In this document: positions 23,603 to 42,384 of the stretch, one piece after another
How the letters are laid out: each line of letters begins with the position of its first letter
Numbering within the stretch: the first letter of the stretch is position 1
Assembly: GCF_964340395.1 (NCBI RefSeq)
Contig: NC_135564.1
Location: 14,464,012-14,528,011 of the forward strand
Length of the DNA: 64,000 bases
Origin: Glandiceps talaboti
Lineage: Eukaryota > Hemichordata > Enteropneusta > Spengelidae
Direction of reading: 5' to 3'
The notes under the pieces: generated by a model
The model's input: the letters and a program-made list of their open reading frames with translations, nothing else
Told to the model about the DNA's origin: nothing
Database searches by the model: none
Translations under genes and position numbers: made by a program

Positions 23603-26600
23603 ACTTGCATGCTTGCGTATGTATGTATGTATGTATGTATGTATGTATGTATGTATGTATGTATTATAACAATTATTCAGCAGATTAGCATGAAAATTGG
23701 TGAGAGGGGATTCTAAGGATGTGTAGATGAAGAATCTTTCATGGCAAGATGATCCCATCAGTGATTTGCAAATAGGGAACTTGCAATCAAAACTGAGCAT
23801 GCTCAGACGCAAAGGACTATGGGATTATCTGTGGTTATCGTAATATCTAATCTTAAGCTACCGATAAAATAAACCTCCCACAATGGTGAGGGTGAATATG
23901 AATTGATTATTTGTGGTTACAAACAATGTAACATTATTGTTTACCATGCTAATTGGTTAGTATTTAATATCATCTTTCCCATGATGCAACATTCAACATG
24001 GCGGGTTTGCCTTTTTGGCCAAAACTTTAATTTGTAATCTAGGTGTCAGATTAGGCTGACATTTGGTAGGGGTGTTTCTTCGGATGTGTACATGAAGAAC
24101 TATTCAAGATATGATTAGTCTATCATTGCAAATAGGGTCTAAATATGAATTTCAGTCAAATATTTAGATCTCAAAAACTACTTGATGGCTGGGGCAGAAA
24201 TTTAGTGGGGATGTTTCTGGACGTATTATTCTGTTGATGTTGTTCAAGGTATATTGAATTAACTAACCCTAGCAACCATGACCACGGTATTAGCTACAGT
24301 CAAATGGTAGTATATTTTACAAAGATAATAATGTTATTTGGTAGGCACTTGACTAAACATTAGTATCTCGAATACTATTGCAGTATTTGTAATGGACCAT
24401 TTATACATGTATGAACAAGCGTCTAAAATCACGTATACTTTGTACCTATAAATTCTATTTTTATGAAAGTTTCTGGTTTTACAATGAATATTCTGTGTAC
24501 ACGGTATTGTATTCATACAGTGATTTCATAAAAAGACAATACGTGAAGGCATAACAATAAAAGATATCGGCTTTTCCCCATATTGAGTGTGATCAAAACG
24601 TAAATCGGAACACAAATCATTCTTGTAATCGTCAAATGGTAATGAACCCCCTTTTATTTCCGCTTTTTGTTTGAAATTATTTGTGTGTGTGTGGAATTAC
24701 AAGCATCATTTACAGTTTCAGTTGAAAAAATGGGCAAGGTTTGAGACAATTTCTTTTGATAAAACTTTTGAACAGACGTAATATTAATAATGTTTTTTAT
24801 CCTTATTGGAGGCATTCAGTGATCACTTGGTTGTTGCTACTTAGATGTAATTGTTTCTGTGTCATTATAATAACATGAGTCTGAGAGATTTTCGTATACA
24901 GATACTCACCGTTCGCCTGATTTATTTCTCCAGTGTACCATAGCAAAGTGCCCATTACAAACTTTTGCGGCAATGCTGTCAGCTATTTTCCTTACGTACG
25001 GAGCTCTTTGAAGCGATTGGTCAACCAATTTGTCTATTTCTTGCCTACAAGTGGCATTCGAAGACAGTTCTGGTACATTAAGAATGATAATGCACTTCTC
25101 AGGATCAACTTCCTTTCGTATATATTCTTGGTATGGCAACACATCTTCGGAAACTGCAATACCTAAATTGTCTAGTAGTTCTACGAATTTCGAGTTTAAT
25201 TGCTTTATACGTTTACATGTTCTCAACGTGTAACGGGAACATATATCCTGCCTTGCCGGATCGCCAAGTGGTGATAAAACCACTTTTATTTTTTTTCCTG
25301 TCGAATTACAAACATCATTGACAGTCTCGGCTGAAATAACGGGCAACGCTTGAGACAATCTCTTTTGATCAAAGGTAATATTAAAACCTCTAATTGCTTT
25401 CTTCGTTAACTGGGTTTCATGGTCATGAAACGGCAGCGCAACGATGGAATAATTGTTGTAGATGGCATATTGAACAACTCTTCTGAATTCATTGTACAAC
25501 GTAGACGGGCCCGAGAAGAAAGAAAAAGCCGTTAAAATAATTTTAGATTTGAAAATACCGCCATCGTGCAAAATGTCTCTCCGTTTACTGTTCAAGAGAA
25601 ACGAACAATCGTTATTTTGTTGTCCCCGTGGATGTTGAACAGTGTCACTGACACTGACATTAGGTGTGCCATGATTCCATGATTCGGATACATCTTTCAT
25701 GATGACTCTATTCAAAGCGTGATGCTGTGATTTCCCCTCCTGGACGACGTGTGAGGTAGGAGGAGTCGTTTTTGCTGATTGGCCATTGTTCACCTGAGTG
25801 GGAGGAAAGGAATTGTTAAGGTAAAAAGTGTCATTCACAGTTTAAACTGTATTCACTCATGAATGTTTATTTAAAAAAAATTGTTTCCATAAAACACTAT
25901 TCTTGTCCCTTGGTTGAGTGCGAAGGTGAGATGAATCAGATGTATATTGTAAGATTATGTGGCCAAACATGTTGTGGTCGTGATTGAACTTAATTTCAAA
26001 GAACTGTTTGCTGAAATCTTGAAAATCGCGCCATGACGATAGTGTTATAAATCTACACTGAAAAATGAATAAAAGGAATACATTGCAATCAGGTGTAATG
26101 TCAATGATACAAGTCTTCATTCAAGACAAATGACAGAATTAACAGAAAGATCATACAAATTCATGACAATGTGATACTTGAATAAAGTGCCGGTGTCTTT
26201 TTTTTGTTCTTAGCTTCTATACAAATGGTAGATTATGACATCAAATATGGCCACCGTTCAGTAAAGAAGTGATATAATTAGCAACGCATTTGTGTATGTC
26301 CCTTGTTTTGGTCTACCTTTGGACAAGATATGAAAATATTCATTACAATTAAATACGACCGAATGTATAAATACCACTATATGTAAGGAATGGCTTGAAT
26401 TTGTTAATTGACCTAGAAGGTTAAGTTTATGGGAAATGGTAATGGTCCCTGCCAACATAGGAGTAGATACGCAAATGCAATCTCTCTATGTTTTACAGTT
26501 TGTGATTTGTGCAGTGATTTTTTAGAAGAAAATTGGTCGCCATTCAGTAAAGAGGTGACATAAGTACGAATATTGAATTACATTGGTCACACTTAAATAT

Positions 26601-27547
26601 CATAAAGTGTCTGCAATATGCAAGAAATAGCTTGAGCTTGAGATAATCTATACTGAACATCAAGGTCAAGGTTAATGTCTTAAAAGAAAGCATACACCTG
26701 ACAATATGGGGGTAGACACTTGGATGGAGTGTGTATGTACTACAGTTTTATAAATATGGCCACCACTCTGTACAAAAGTGGCATGAGCACCAAATATAAT
26801 GTTTATGTATCTTTCTTTTCCTTCTTCTTTGTTACCAATAAACACGATTTAAAAGGTATTTGCTACATATAACTACTACCAAATGTCTGTGATCTGTTGA
26901 CTGACTCCAGAGGGCAAGGTCAAGGTCAAAGTTCACGATCATAAAAGATAACCTTCATCTGATATGTGATAGGCATTTGAATGGAGTCTGTATGTATTCT
27001 TGAGTTTTGTAGTAAATGTTGATTTCAACTACAAATGTGGCCACCACTCGGCCAAATTTGCATACGCCGCAAAACAAAGTGAAGTACATATATGTGCCAG
27101 GTTTGAATGTAATTGGACATTACATGTTAGAGAAATAATGTGTTACTGATGGACGTACAGAGGGACAGAGCCCATTGTAATTAGTTTCCCTTTGGGATAC
27201 AAATAAATCATGACTCGACTCCCCAGATCCTTGAGTTCCGAAAATGACATCATTTCTAGAAAGATATTAATGCATGGTAAATAGTTACAACCTTTTTGTC
27301 ATTCTTAGAGTAGATGAATTATATAGAATAGAAATGGAACTTCCAGTCGTGAAAAGGCATCATTCTAAATACAGTAGAAATAGACAAAGGTAAGCAGATT
27401 ACGCATATAAAAGACATGTTAAAATGCTGATACACTATGATAACTTACTGTGTGTTCATATTTCGTGTACCCGATGTATATCCATAGAAATGGGGAAAAA
27501 GCAATACCTATGACAACAAAGGCAATAAAACGGCCTGTAAACTTCAT
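20812..27547 (-). CDS. O-fucosyltransferase-like type II membrane protein (gene A)
   Basis: A 469-aa, five-exon model: 27449-27547, 24910-25793, 21878-22022, 21288-21423 and 20812-20957, joined in phases 0, 2, 0, 1. All donors are GTAAGT or GTGAGT; acceptors are CTCAG, AATAG, TTAG and CTAG. Exon 1 gives a signal-anchor (residues ~5-28), implying a Golgi/ER lumenal enzyme. Fold landmarks of the O-fucosyltransferase superfamily are GPSTLYNEFRRVVQYA early on, VHWRNKSGE (319-327, Arg322 the likely catalytic Arg), CIYIAKPLYEQ before 377, SLVEQEI (413-419) and SSNWSYYV (431-438). It would transfer fucose from GDP-fucose; the acceptor is unknown. Paralogue B at 35113-40997 has the same exon phases and two exons of identical length. 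Exon joins are inferred from splice consensus and agreement between paralogues; no break is seen. Confidence 0.75.
21536..21612. repeat. AAACG/AACCG pentanucleotide microsatellite
   Basis: Imperfect 5-mer tract lying in intron 3 of gene A, 113 bp from the exon 4 boundary. Frames across it are artefacts. Confidence 0.9.
22650..22713. repeat. (TG)n(CG)n ... (TCTG)n microsatellite
   Basis: Visible TG, CG and TCTG tracts inside intron 2 of gene A. Confidence 0.9.
23571..23663. repeat. (GT)n ... (TATG)n microsatellite
   Basis: A GT tract then a TATG tract, separated by GCACTTGCATGCTTGCG, inside intron 2 of gene A. Confidence 0.95.
23680..24230 (+). repeat. ~150 bp repeat family units in gene A intron 2
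   Basis: Units with GATGTGTAGATGAAGAA, GATGATCCCATCAGTGAT, TTGCAAATAGG and AAAACTACTTGATGGCTGGG match the family at 6110-6480 and 18590-19500. Confidence 0.55.
26225..27110. repeat. ~250-280 bp degenerate tandem repeat, ~4 units
   Basis: The phrase ATGGCCACC(A/G)(T/C)TC followed by (A)GTAAAGAAGTGATATAA-like sequence recurs near 26247, 26530, 26757 and 27040. It lies in intron 1 of gene A. An inverted unit occurs at 28750-29110 on the other side of exon 1. Confidence 0.55.
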
Positions 27548-27615
27548 TCCTGCAAATAAGTGATAATATTGGTGTATTACATTAATTCATAAACGTATAC
27601 ATACAAAAGTAATCA

Positions 27616-27617
<2 letters not shown>

Positions 27618-27664
<47 letters not shown>

Positions 27665-27757
27665 GTTTATCAGCCTATGTACCCGTTTGTCTGTCTGTCT
27701 GTCTGTCATTTTATGTACTCGTCCATCCTGCAATGCCTCAATTTATTAATCCATACA

Positions 27758-27840
<83 letters not shown>

Positions 27841-27870
27841 CATCCATCCATCCATCCATCCATCCTTCAT
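27618..27870. repeat. (TCTG)n, (CT)n, (CATC)n microsatellite cluster
   Basis: TCTG tract at about 27618-27661, CT tract at about 27766-27836, CATC tract at about 27836-27866. It lies immediately upstream of the gene A start codon (27547), hence in its 5' leader or promoter region. Confidence 0.95.
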
Positions 27871-28051
27871 TCGGTTATCTATCTCTATATCCATCTAGCT
27901 ATATAGTGATAATTACATTTACATTTACTATATGTAATCTGTAGTTTCGGATAGAGAATACAAAATATGAAACATGGAATAACTAGATAATGAATATTAG
28001 ATCTGGAAACTCATGCAATACTCAATACGATGAAGATGAAAATGGCGTCAC

Positions 28052-28249
28052 CTAATCAAAAAGATCTGCTGTCGAGGAGAGTTCTGTAAAACTAACAAAG
28101 TCCTCGCTGTAAATCCTCATAGGATAACCCTTGAATATAGATAGCTTTGTGTACTTCAACCTGGAAGGGACAGTAGTCAAACTGTTCCCATATACTGTAG
28201 AATCCTCACCGCGTCGATACTGCTGCAACTTTTGTTCGTACTGTGGCAA
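28052..28249 (-). other. Unassigned small reading frame upstream of gene A
   Basis: A minus-strand frame of about 65 codons, rich in charged residues and with no low-complexity bias. A CCACAG acceptor-like site precedes its TACGAACAA, and GTGAGG follows 31 nt later. No family is recognised. It could be a leader exon of gene A, a remnant or chance. Confidence 0.15.
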
Positions 28250-28539
28250 GTATACACGAACATAGTATTAAGCCAATGCTTTGGTAAACTATTGCAGCTG
28301 TCACGCCATTCTTCCCTGGAGAGATTTAAATATAAACAAATTAGATGCATGGATGGATGAATGAATACAATAGCTTTACAGCTTCCTTTAACATATATCT
28401 ATATGGTTCGTCCCAATTTTTTGTTAGATTTTGCAATTCTTCATGTCAGTGTTGTAACATCTTCAGATGTCCCTTGTCACCAATGAAGGTTCCTTTCAAA
28501 CGAGTTCCCATGGCCAGTTGTGTTTAGTCCACGAAGGCT

Positions 28540-29110
28540 TTTTCGCCATATTATTTCGGCGACACTGTGAAATATGAAGGTTCGTCTTAGATGGTGTAGT
28601 GAAAGAGGTTGTAGACTATGCGGGGGGGGGGGAGCTATTATATTGGGGTCCGTGCTTTCAGATTTCTGAGGCATCCAATACCACTTTCTTTTAAATCTGG
28701 GGACATGCCATATGGAACATCTGCACATCACTGTATTTCGCGACATATGCAAATTTGACCGAATGAATGGTGGCCATATTTGTCGTCAAAAAGCAGTATT
28801 TATGGCATAACTATAACAAAAAATACATATAGAGACTCCATTCAAGAGTCTAACCCATATTATCAGTCACAAGCTTTTTTTTCAAAACATTGAATTTTGC
28901 CCTTGACCTTGATTCTCAGGGTAAATAATCAAAATCCAGCCATTTCTTGCCTATCACAGACACTTTGTGATATTTAAGTTTTCCCAATTTCTTTTAAATC
29001 ATGTTCACAGGTAATATAGAAGAAGAACAGCTTTACGAAAGAATTATTTTTAGTGCTCAAATGACATTTTACTGAATGGTGGCCATAATTGGAGTAGCAA
29101 ATCAATATAT
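28540..29110. repeat. Dispersed repeat, inverted relative to 26225-27110
   Basis: GAATGGTGGCCAT occurs near 28762 and 29083 in reverse orientation to the intron 1 array. The block CGACACTGTGAAATA...GGTGTAGTGAAAGAGG (28559-28605) recurs diverged at 30318-30370. Confidence 0.45.
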
Positions 29111-29399
29111 TACTGCATAACTCAAAATCTTGAAAAACATTCAAAAGCCAAATTTATAGTCTAGAAGGATTGACATCATCGTAACAGTCTCAGTCTGCAC
29201 AAGCATTTCATCAATAGTAACAAAATGTCACTCATGTCAACTCAAGTTCAGAATACGCGACAAGTCGATTATTCGATCGTCAGCAATGCAAAATGCCAAA
29301 CAGCGTGTCCACAACGACAAGCAACGTACGTTCGTGCAAACATTGGAAGTAATGAGTTGTTAGGGTCCGGAAAGTGTCTTCGGACTGCAGGAGGCTAGG

Positions 29400-30060
29400 G
29401 GTGTGTGGATTGATAAGGACGTCACTCTGTTTTCGAAATTGGCAATAGGAGATCATCCTGTTTTGAAAACCTTAGATGGGATCATTGTGTTTTGGATTGT
29501 GATGGAAGAAAATTTCATTTCATGTACAATGGCATCATATCTTCTCTGAACTGTGGTATATGTTTTTGTTCCCACTTCTTACCTACATCCTTTAATATTA
29601 TTATTATTATATTACTTCACCTAGAGTGACGATTACATTATCTACGTGTATTAACTATTTATACTGTACATGTCGGCTGTTTCACAATCAAAATGGTTCA
29701 ATTATGTAGCGCTTTGGGACAAAAGTTGAAAATTTCGTAGCGGTAACAACCTTCATAGATAGTTTATAACACAAGTCAATCTAAATTTTTCTACTGTTCA
29801 GTATGAGGAAATTGATATGCATTATATATTTTCTATTTCGGACACTACAATTGTTATCTACACTACAAATCATCACATTCTCATCAGAGTCTAAGGAACA
29901 CATACTAGAGTGTCCAGTTTCTATTATACTTAACATGTATGAACACCTAACCTTCTCTAACATACCAAAGTTACTTTGCTATGTCTACAATAGTGATGTT
30001 ATCATACCATTGTTATGGACACTACCATTTTTGTGTGGAATTCGAAACTGATTTCTAGGA
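29400..30060. repeat. Dispersed repeat, paired with 57890-58560
   Basis: Collinear blocks in both: GGATCATTGTGTTTTGGATT, ACAATGGCAT, TTTCTATTTCGGACACTACA, CTCATCAGA and TTCTCTAACATACC. No coding potential is conserved. Confidence 0.55.
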
Positions 30061-31380
30061 CTACTTGCCCGTGATATACTCCTATATACTTACTAACTTC
30101 AAAAGTTGTTTTGTCCCGTTAAATTACTGTATTATTTATAAAAATAATAACTAGATAAAGATAACATGGTAGGCCTTAACTCTTGCCGAATCTTAACTGT
30201 GATATCATAACATCCTATTACGTTTGATATTGAAGACACAACTTGTACTCAAATGCCCTTGGATGTGAATTACAAAAGTTGACTGCCATTAGTATTCTCG
30301 CAAACCATTTTTTTCCGCGACACTGCGAAATAACGAGATGGAGAATCTTGGGTGGTGCCGTAAAAGAGGCTGTGGTTTACGACGATATTAAAGACTTTTT
30401 GTATCCATTATGGAGCTATATATTTGGGCAAAAATGATATAGATCATTAGACCCCATACATTTGAGTGTATCAACATAACGTTCTAAATGAGCATTTTAC
30501 AGAGTCTGACCTATTGTTGTTGGACGAGCACTTACTTGTTGTGGTGTACAAATGAGGAAAAAAAACTTGCATATCTTGTAGAAATAGCTATTATAACATC
30601 CAATAGCGGAAGCTAAGTAAGGTTTCGTAATAGTGTGTTTAATTTGTGCTTCAAAGGCTATGAATAGTCTACAAGTTGCCTTGAAAGATACTTATAGTAA
30701 AGAAACTCTCCAACTCCCCCTTCCTACGACACAACCCCCTATGGGAGGTGGATTTATCCCTGTCTCAAGTTCATCCCCCTACCTTTCATTATCAAGATAT
30801 TATTAAAAATTAATTCTTTTTTTTTAAATATTTCAACCCAATAAAGTTGCTCATTGCATGATGATGCTGTCCTGTCAAGCTTAGAAATTATTGCCAAAGG
30901 GGTCTGAATAACCTCAAAATGGCTTTAAGAGTAGAAAATGCCTTCAGAACTTCTAGCGGAGACCGATAGGACCCCAATGTTAGTTGAACATATCCAAATG
31001 TCATGCTTCCTACCTTTTTGCTCCCAAGATGCTATTGAATTGTTAATGAACATTCCAATCCTATGGATTTTCTAATTACAGGATGGTGCCATTTTAAACG
31101 TATTTGTTATGTGAGACAGGCAAGTAGTCCACCCCGGGTCAAAACGATATACCTGGCAAGTGAATATATGGTGGTGGTGGGGGGGGGGGGGGTCTCATCA
31201 TGATTTCAAAATGAGTGATAGGGGATCAGTCTGGTTTGGCTTTTACAGAGTGGGGGCGGACACTTTTTGCCTGTCCGATGGAAAAATCCAATTCCCTTTC
31301 CCCGGCTGGAAAAATTAAAAATTGACCGGCCAGTCCCCGAAATAAACATTGAAACAGGTGTTTTGGACAACTGCCCATTT
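30060..31380. other. Intergenic stretch
   Basis: No gene is recognised. It contains a G-run at about 31179-31192 and short frames without homology features. Confidence 0.4.
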
Positions 31381-32610
31381 CTAAGACTGTATCGGCATTT
31401 GAAACATGCGTAGTTGTAAAAATCCACTTAATCAACTCTCTATAGCTATTTGTAGTTATTCTGAAGAGATTTGTACAATCCTTTTTTTTATTTACGTTAG
31501 CATTATATACGGGCTTCTGCAGAAATCTTGACCAAAAGAGTGTTTGTTTTTTCTCTCTCAATTTTATCCAAACACCTACGCAGGCAGCAAAACAAATTTG
31601 ATCGATGGCACCAACTGCCTTCATAAGCTGACACAGCTGTCATTTCTGGAGCTTTTCAAATAGCAAGCTTGAATATGCAGTGAATTTTGCACTTTTTAAA
31701 ACCAAGGCAATGTATGTAGTGCCACAGTAGTGGGATGAGGTGGGGTGGGAGGGGGATGCTGTGTGGATATTAAAATATAACTATATTTCTGTAACTGTTT
31801 TGGTACTCTTAAAATCAGAGACATTCTCTTAGGTGGTACTTTGGGTAATATTTAATATTTTACTTATAATAACTGACTGTGATGAAAATATGTGATATTG
31901 CATTCGATTATGGTTCGTTGTTATCTTACGACAAATTGTACAACGTCCGCTTGAATTTGTATAACGTATACTTTCAGACTAAAATGTCTCAATAGTTGTG
32001 CATTCCACAAAGAAATCTCCAAATAAGATAAATAGTAAACATAATTTCTCTAATTTTTTTTTTACCAATGCCATGTCTGAAAATTCATGTTTGTCTTTTT
32101 GGAAAATGTGCGGGAATTGTGTTCAACCATGTACATTCTGTATCGGCATTGTAAATGTGCGTAGTTGCAGTCGGAACATATCGATGCAAAGACCAGTGAC
32201 CGCATATCTCGCGGAGGCTGTGGTCAATTGCTTCCGCTTCGATGTCCAAATTCGCCACAGTTCGATGGTCAACGCAACCTTTTAATTCATATCAAAACAA
32301 CTCTTCATAAATATTTGTAGTTATTCTGAAGAGAGTTGTACAGTCTTGATTAGTTACAATAGCATCAAATACGGGATTCTGCGGAATTTTGAACAAAAGT
32401 TTCTTTTAATTTTCCATAAAACCTATTCAAATTTATTTGATGACGCCAAATGCCTTCATAAGCTGATAGAATCGTGAGTCACATCTGGAGCGTATCAAAA
32501 AGCGACTATGGAATGAATTATTCAGTTTTTCTCTGAATCATGCCAAATGTTTCGGGATGGTGGTGATATGATGTGTGGATATTAATATATAACTAGATTT
32601 CTAAAACTTT
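31380..32610. repeat. Local tandem duplication (two ~0.4 kb copies)
   Basis: Segments 31380-31800 and 32130-32610 share TTTGTAGTTATTCTGAAGAG, GCCTTCATAAGCTGA and GTGTGGATATTAA in the same order. The 132-codon minus-strand frame across the first copy is disrupted in the second and is not called as a gene. Confidence 0.6.
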
Positions 32611-33007
32611 TTTTTTTACAAGTAACAAACTTGTGAAATTCTTAAAGTCAGATAGAGGATGTTGACACTGAGTAATATTGTAAGCTTTTATCAGATATGT
32701 CTATTTCAGGAGTTTGTAAGGTTTCTGGCGATGAGAATCGTTTGAGGTTGAAGGAGGAGGAAATCATTTACCGTCTCAGAACACTGGAACCCCCAGGCGT
32801 GTTCTATTGGCTTCTTTTTGGTGCGATTGAATTTTAAATCTTTGATACGCGTGTAACGTCAATCTCGCGCGGTTGTCGTTCTATTCCCTAACATTCAGAT
32901 ATACTCATGTGTTTACCGTCTGGCCTTGAATTCCTTGACAAAGAATTTGTATTCGAAACGTCGGATACTTTATTTATTCGGACTGTCTCACTCGTTCCTT
33001 ATGCATC

Positions 33008-33047
33008 TGTATGTATGTATGTATGTATGTATGTATGTATGTATGTA

Positions 33048-33116
<69 letters not shown>
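33008..33116. repeat. (TATG)n(TG)n microsatellite
   Basis: About 45 bp of TATG followed by about 64 bp of TG, nearly pure. Confidence 0.97.
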
Positions 33117-33118
<2 letters not shown>

Positions 33119-33867
33119 ATGCCTTAAAGTAAAATTATCATTCCCATTACCTTGGTATGGTGGTGGGGGTACGTTACTTATAGAATGCCTGGCTGAGTAA
33201 TTGCTCAAATCAAAATGATCCCCCGCAGGAGTGTTCACACCATGAATCGTATTTTAGAGAGGTCACACGATTCGGAATTCCGTAGCATCTAACGAAATGG
33301 ATACTAATCCATTATGACATGTGGAAACTCACCCCGTGAATTTATTAATTTACACCAGTGCGAGAGAAAAAAAATCACATATATATGAATAGGAAGAATG
33401 GCTCATCTCCTCTACACAAACCATGTTTGTAACGGCTTGTGGACGTTTCTGTCGTAACTGTTTGAAGATTATATTTAAAAGCAGATTACAGACACAGTCG
33501 GCATTTGGACACGTTTAATTAATGTGATACTCGTCTTATAGATTTTATCTTTAAAAAAAAAATATTTTGATAACTTTATAATGATACATTATTACACATA
33601 TGTACCAGATATTACATTTACTGGTAATGTTTATTCCGAAGCGAAGCTACATAGCTAGGATATAATATTTCTTTCTATTGTGTTAGAAAATACAAAGTAC
33701 ACTGATAATTGTTGTCGCTACTTATGTTATTGCACTATTGACGTACACTACAACTGTCGCCCTATTTGTAACAAAATAGACTTACAGAGGATTAGCAAGC
33801 ACACACACGCGAGGGTTCGTCAGATTTACAACATAAGGTGTCATGGCAACATGCATGCATGCGCATA

Positions 33868-33951
33868 CATACATACATACATACATACATGCATTCATAC
33901 ATACATTCACACATACACAAATTGCATACATATACACATACGTACGTAGTA

Positions 33952-33982
<31 letters not shown>

Positions 33983-34101
33983 CATACATACATACATACA
34001 TGTACATACATACATACATACATACGTACGTACGTACGTACGTACGTACGTACGTACATACATACATACATACATACATACATACATACATACATACATA
34101 C
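33868..34101. repeat. (CATA)n with internal (CGTA)n microsatellite
   Basis: Long CATA tract with an embedded CGTA block at about 34024-34056. Overlapping HTYIHTY-type frames on both strands are artefacts. Confidence 0.97.
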
Positions 34102-34959
34102 GCACACCAGAATGCCATGATAACACACATTGTTAAATAATGTTAGTCCTTATAGTTTCAGACAAGTGTAAAATTCACACAAACGTCAAACATTATTTTG
34201 ACTCAAAAGGCGTAGTGAAGTTTATGTTATTCATAAGTATTTCTTTCAATTTTGAAGTTTATGAAATACAGCTAAGAAAATCTTTTTTAAATAGTCGCAA
34301 TTCCTTTCTTGGAATTCGATGTATGTGTACGTGACAAACATACCAATTTCATTATAGAAGTTCTGTATACATAAATTATTAGGTAGACATAGAATGATAG
34401 TATGGGACATTTTTGTTGTTACTACACCCCTGCACATTATGTTTTTGAATGTTTTCGGTTTTTGTACAGACCTACGATAAAGTGGCCACATGGGTCTTTA
34501 TTCTGGATATTAACTTTATCAATCAATTTTATCATCCCTTCCTACGTGAAAAAAAACAATGAAATAAATCAATGTGAAAAAATCATTTACCAAATATGTG
34601 TCTGTAACTCATTACATTGCAGAAAGCTAAAACATGTGAAAAAAGTTTGTTATTGTATGTACAATGACAAATAGTTTACACGTCACATTCATTAATTTGC
34701 AAATATTGAGTTACAAACAAGGACATGACATATATTGTTTCACGTTGATTTTTCAAGTAAGAAGCCATGATCGAATTGTGTTATATTTGAAAAAATTGGT
34801 GCAATCACCTTTTTAATAAGATTACTGAAAAAAATCGGAGATCACTGTCTTTAAGCGCTTTTAAGATTAATTTTATAGAAGCATATTTTAAATGAGTGTT
34901 TCAGTCAGTTTTATTCATCCTGTACATTGATATTTGTCTTACATTTGTATTTCTGTGTG

Positions 34960-35072
34960 TGTTTTACTTATACTGTTTTCGTTGTCATTTAGCGGGCCCT
35001 GGGGAAGACTAGCTTTTAGCTAACCAGGTTGTCTATGATTTTTAACGCTCTTTAAATAAAGCTTAAATAAAA
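34960..35072 (+). mobile_element. Probable non-LTR retrotransposon 3' end
   Basis: GCGGGCCCTGGGGAAGACTAGCTTTTAGCTAACCAGG followed by TTTAAATAAAGCTTAAATAAA resembles the short UTR and AATAAA-rich tail of CR1/L2-type elements (known features of the group; no coding part remains here). It lies just 3' of gene B, so its AATAAA could be confused with plus-strand polyadenylation. Confidence 0.3.
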
Positions 35073-35112
35073 AAAATACCCAACCCTCATCCATATGGCC
35101 AAGGGAACTGTT

Positions 35113-40997
<5,885 letters not shown>

Positions 40998-41049
40998 TCT
41001 GAAATAGATGGACTACTGGACTATGTCAGATATAAATGCGTGAAAGACT

Positions 41050-41760
41050 GATTAGGACATATTAAAAATAATTTATCGTCTATTCAACGATAGTTTATGG
41101 GAAATAAGGATTATTTTATTTCAATATGAGGATACAATCTGGAAAAGGCCTCGTTAATGTCAACTTTACATGGTTTAATATCATTGTGAATCACCGTAGG
41201 AGTACAAATCCGACAATTAATGTAGTTCAATCTTTACTACTGGTACTGAAGTGAAGGGGTGAGAGGGGTCAAATTAAATCAAACAATATGTCATATTTCC
41301 CCACCCTTTACATATTAAAACGTTGATATCTGTAATTTGTACAACAATGCAGAGAAAACGGCATGTCATCACCTTTGTTGTCAACATAATGACTCTTTCT
41401 TGTATCTACTTATAACAGTTTTGGTCAAAATAAGTAGATTCACGACATTTAACAACAGTGTGGTTTTTGAAAATTGAATATTTAAAGCCCCCAAGCACTG
41501 AGATGGCCAATCAATGCCAAACACGTCATTCTTATACAGCCTTCAATAACTGCCTTCGACCGTGTCACATGGTATGGACTCGTGACCATAGTGACATCAA
41601 TTTGCATAGAGCGGACACTTTTTCATTTGTTTTCCACTATGGAACACTATCAATGTAGAACAGGATTCCCACATGTCATTTGCTTTGAATAATAATTGTA
41701 AAGCGCTTTGAGCACAAAGTGGGAAAATGCTGTATAAAAAATAGCGCTAATGGCGTTGTA
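41050..41760. repeat. Dispersed repeat copy 2 of 3, gene B 5' flank
   Basis: Collinear with 16730-18130; its 41520-41700 part also matches 59040-59240 closely (GTCATTCTTATACAGCCTTC, TATGGACTCGTGACCATAGT). It ends with GTAAAGCGCTTTGAGCACAAAG...GGAAAATGCTGTATAAAAAAT, a tail typical of SINE/LINE 3' ends. It lies immediately upstream of the gene B start codon. Confidence 0.55.
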
Positions 41761-41849
41761 GCACAACTGTACAGTTTTTAGAAATGTTTACCCTCATGCT
41801 GATCCACGCTAGGTATAGGTTTTCATTTCCTGAATGATTAGCCAGTTGC

Positions 41850-42370
41850 CTATCCAACCTTGTTGTTATACACGATCATTTGGCTGTTTCTATGGATGTA
41901 GACATGTTACTAGATAAATCTGCATACATTTTTTGAATGTTCGTTCACTTTGCGACGAGTCACTGATGTCATTGCAATATACGTGATCATTTGTTGCAAT
42001 GGGCGTGGTCTTGTTGCAAAATATATTTGCATACATTTTTTTAATGTTTATTCATTTGTCTATTAATCGCTGTTATCTTTGCAATACACGTGATTATTTG
42101 ACTGTTGCTATATGGGCGTGGTCATTTAATTTTCTAGATGTATTTACATACATTTTTTGAATGTTTCTTCATTTGTCAATTAATCCCTGTTATCTTTGCA
42201 ATATATGTGATCATTTGGCTGTTGCCATGGGCGTGTTCCTGTTGCTAGGCATATTTTCATACACTTTATGAATGTTTGTTCAGTTGTCTAAGAATCCCTG
42301 TTGTTATTTTTATGAAATACACAACCGTCTGGCTGTTGCTATGGGCGTGGTCATGGTTGCTAGTGCCAAT
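41850..42370. repeat. ~110-120 bp tandem array with GGGCGTGG
   Basis: Four to five units with (A)TGTGATCATTTGGCTGTTGC, TATGGGCGTGGTC, GCATACATTTTTTGAATGTT and TTGTCTATTAATCCCTGTT. GGGCGTGG is intact near 42002, 42112 and 42342. Confidence 0.65.
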
Positions 42371-42384
42371 TGTGCCAAAATATT

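Larger units (their letters stand above)
32610..34900. other. Intergenic stretch dominated by microsatellites
   Basis: No gene is recognised. It holds the (TATG)n(TG)n tract and the (CATA)n/(CGTA)n tract listed separately. Confidence 0.4.

Noticed and set aside
31226-31624. 132-codon minus-strand frame
   Set aside because: Lies across a local duplication whose second copy does not keep the frame; no recognised motif.
33782-34140. Overlapping 90-114 codon frames with YVCMYVCM / HTYIHTYI patterns
   Set aside because: They are translations of a CATA/TATG microsatellite in several frames; no start context, splice sites or complexity.
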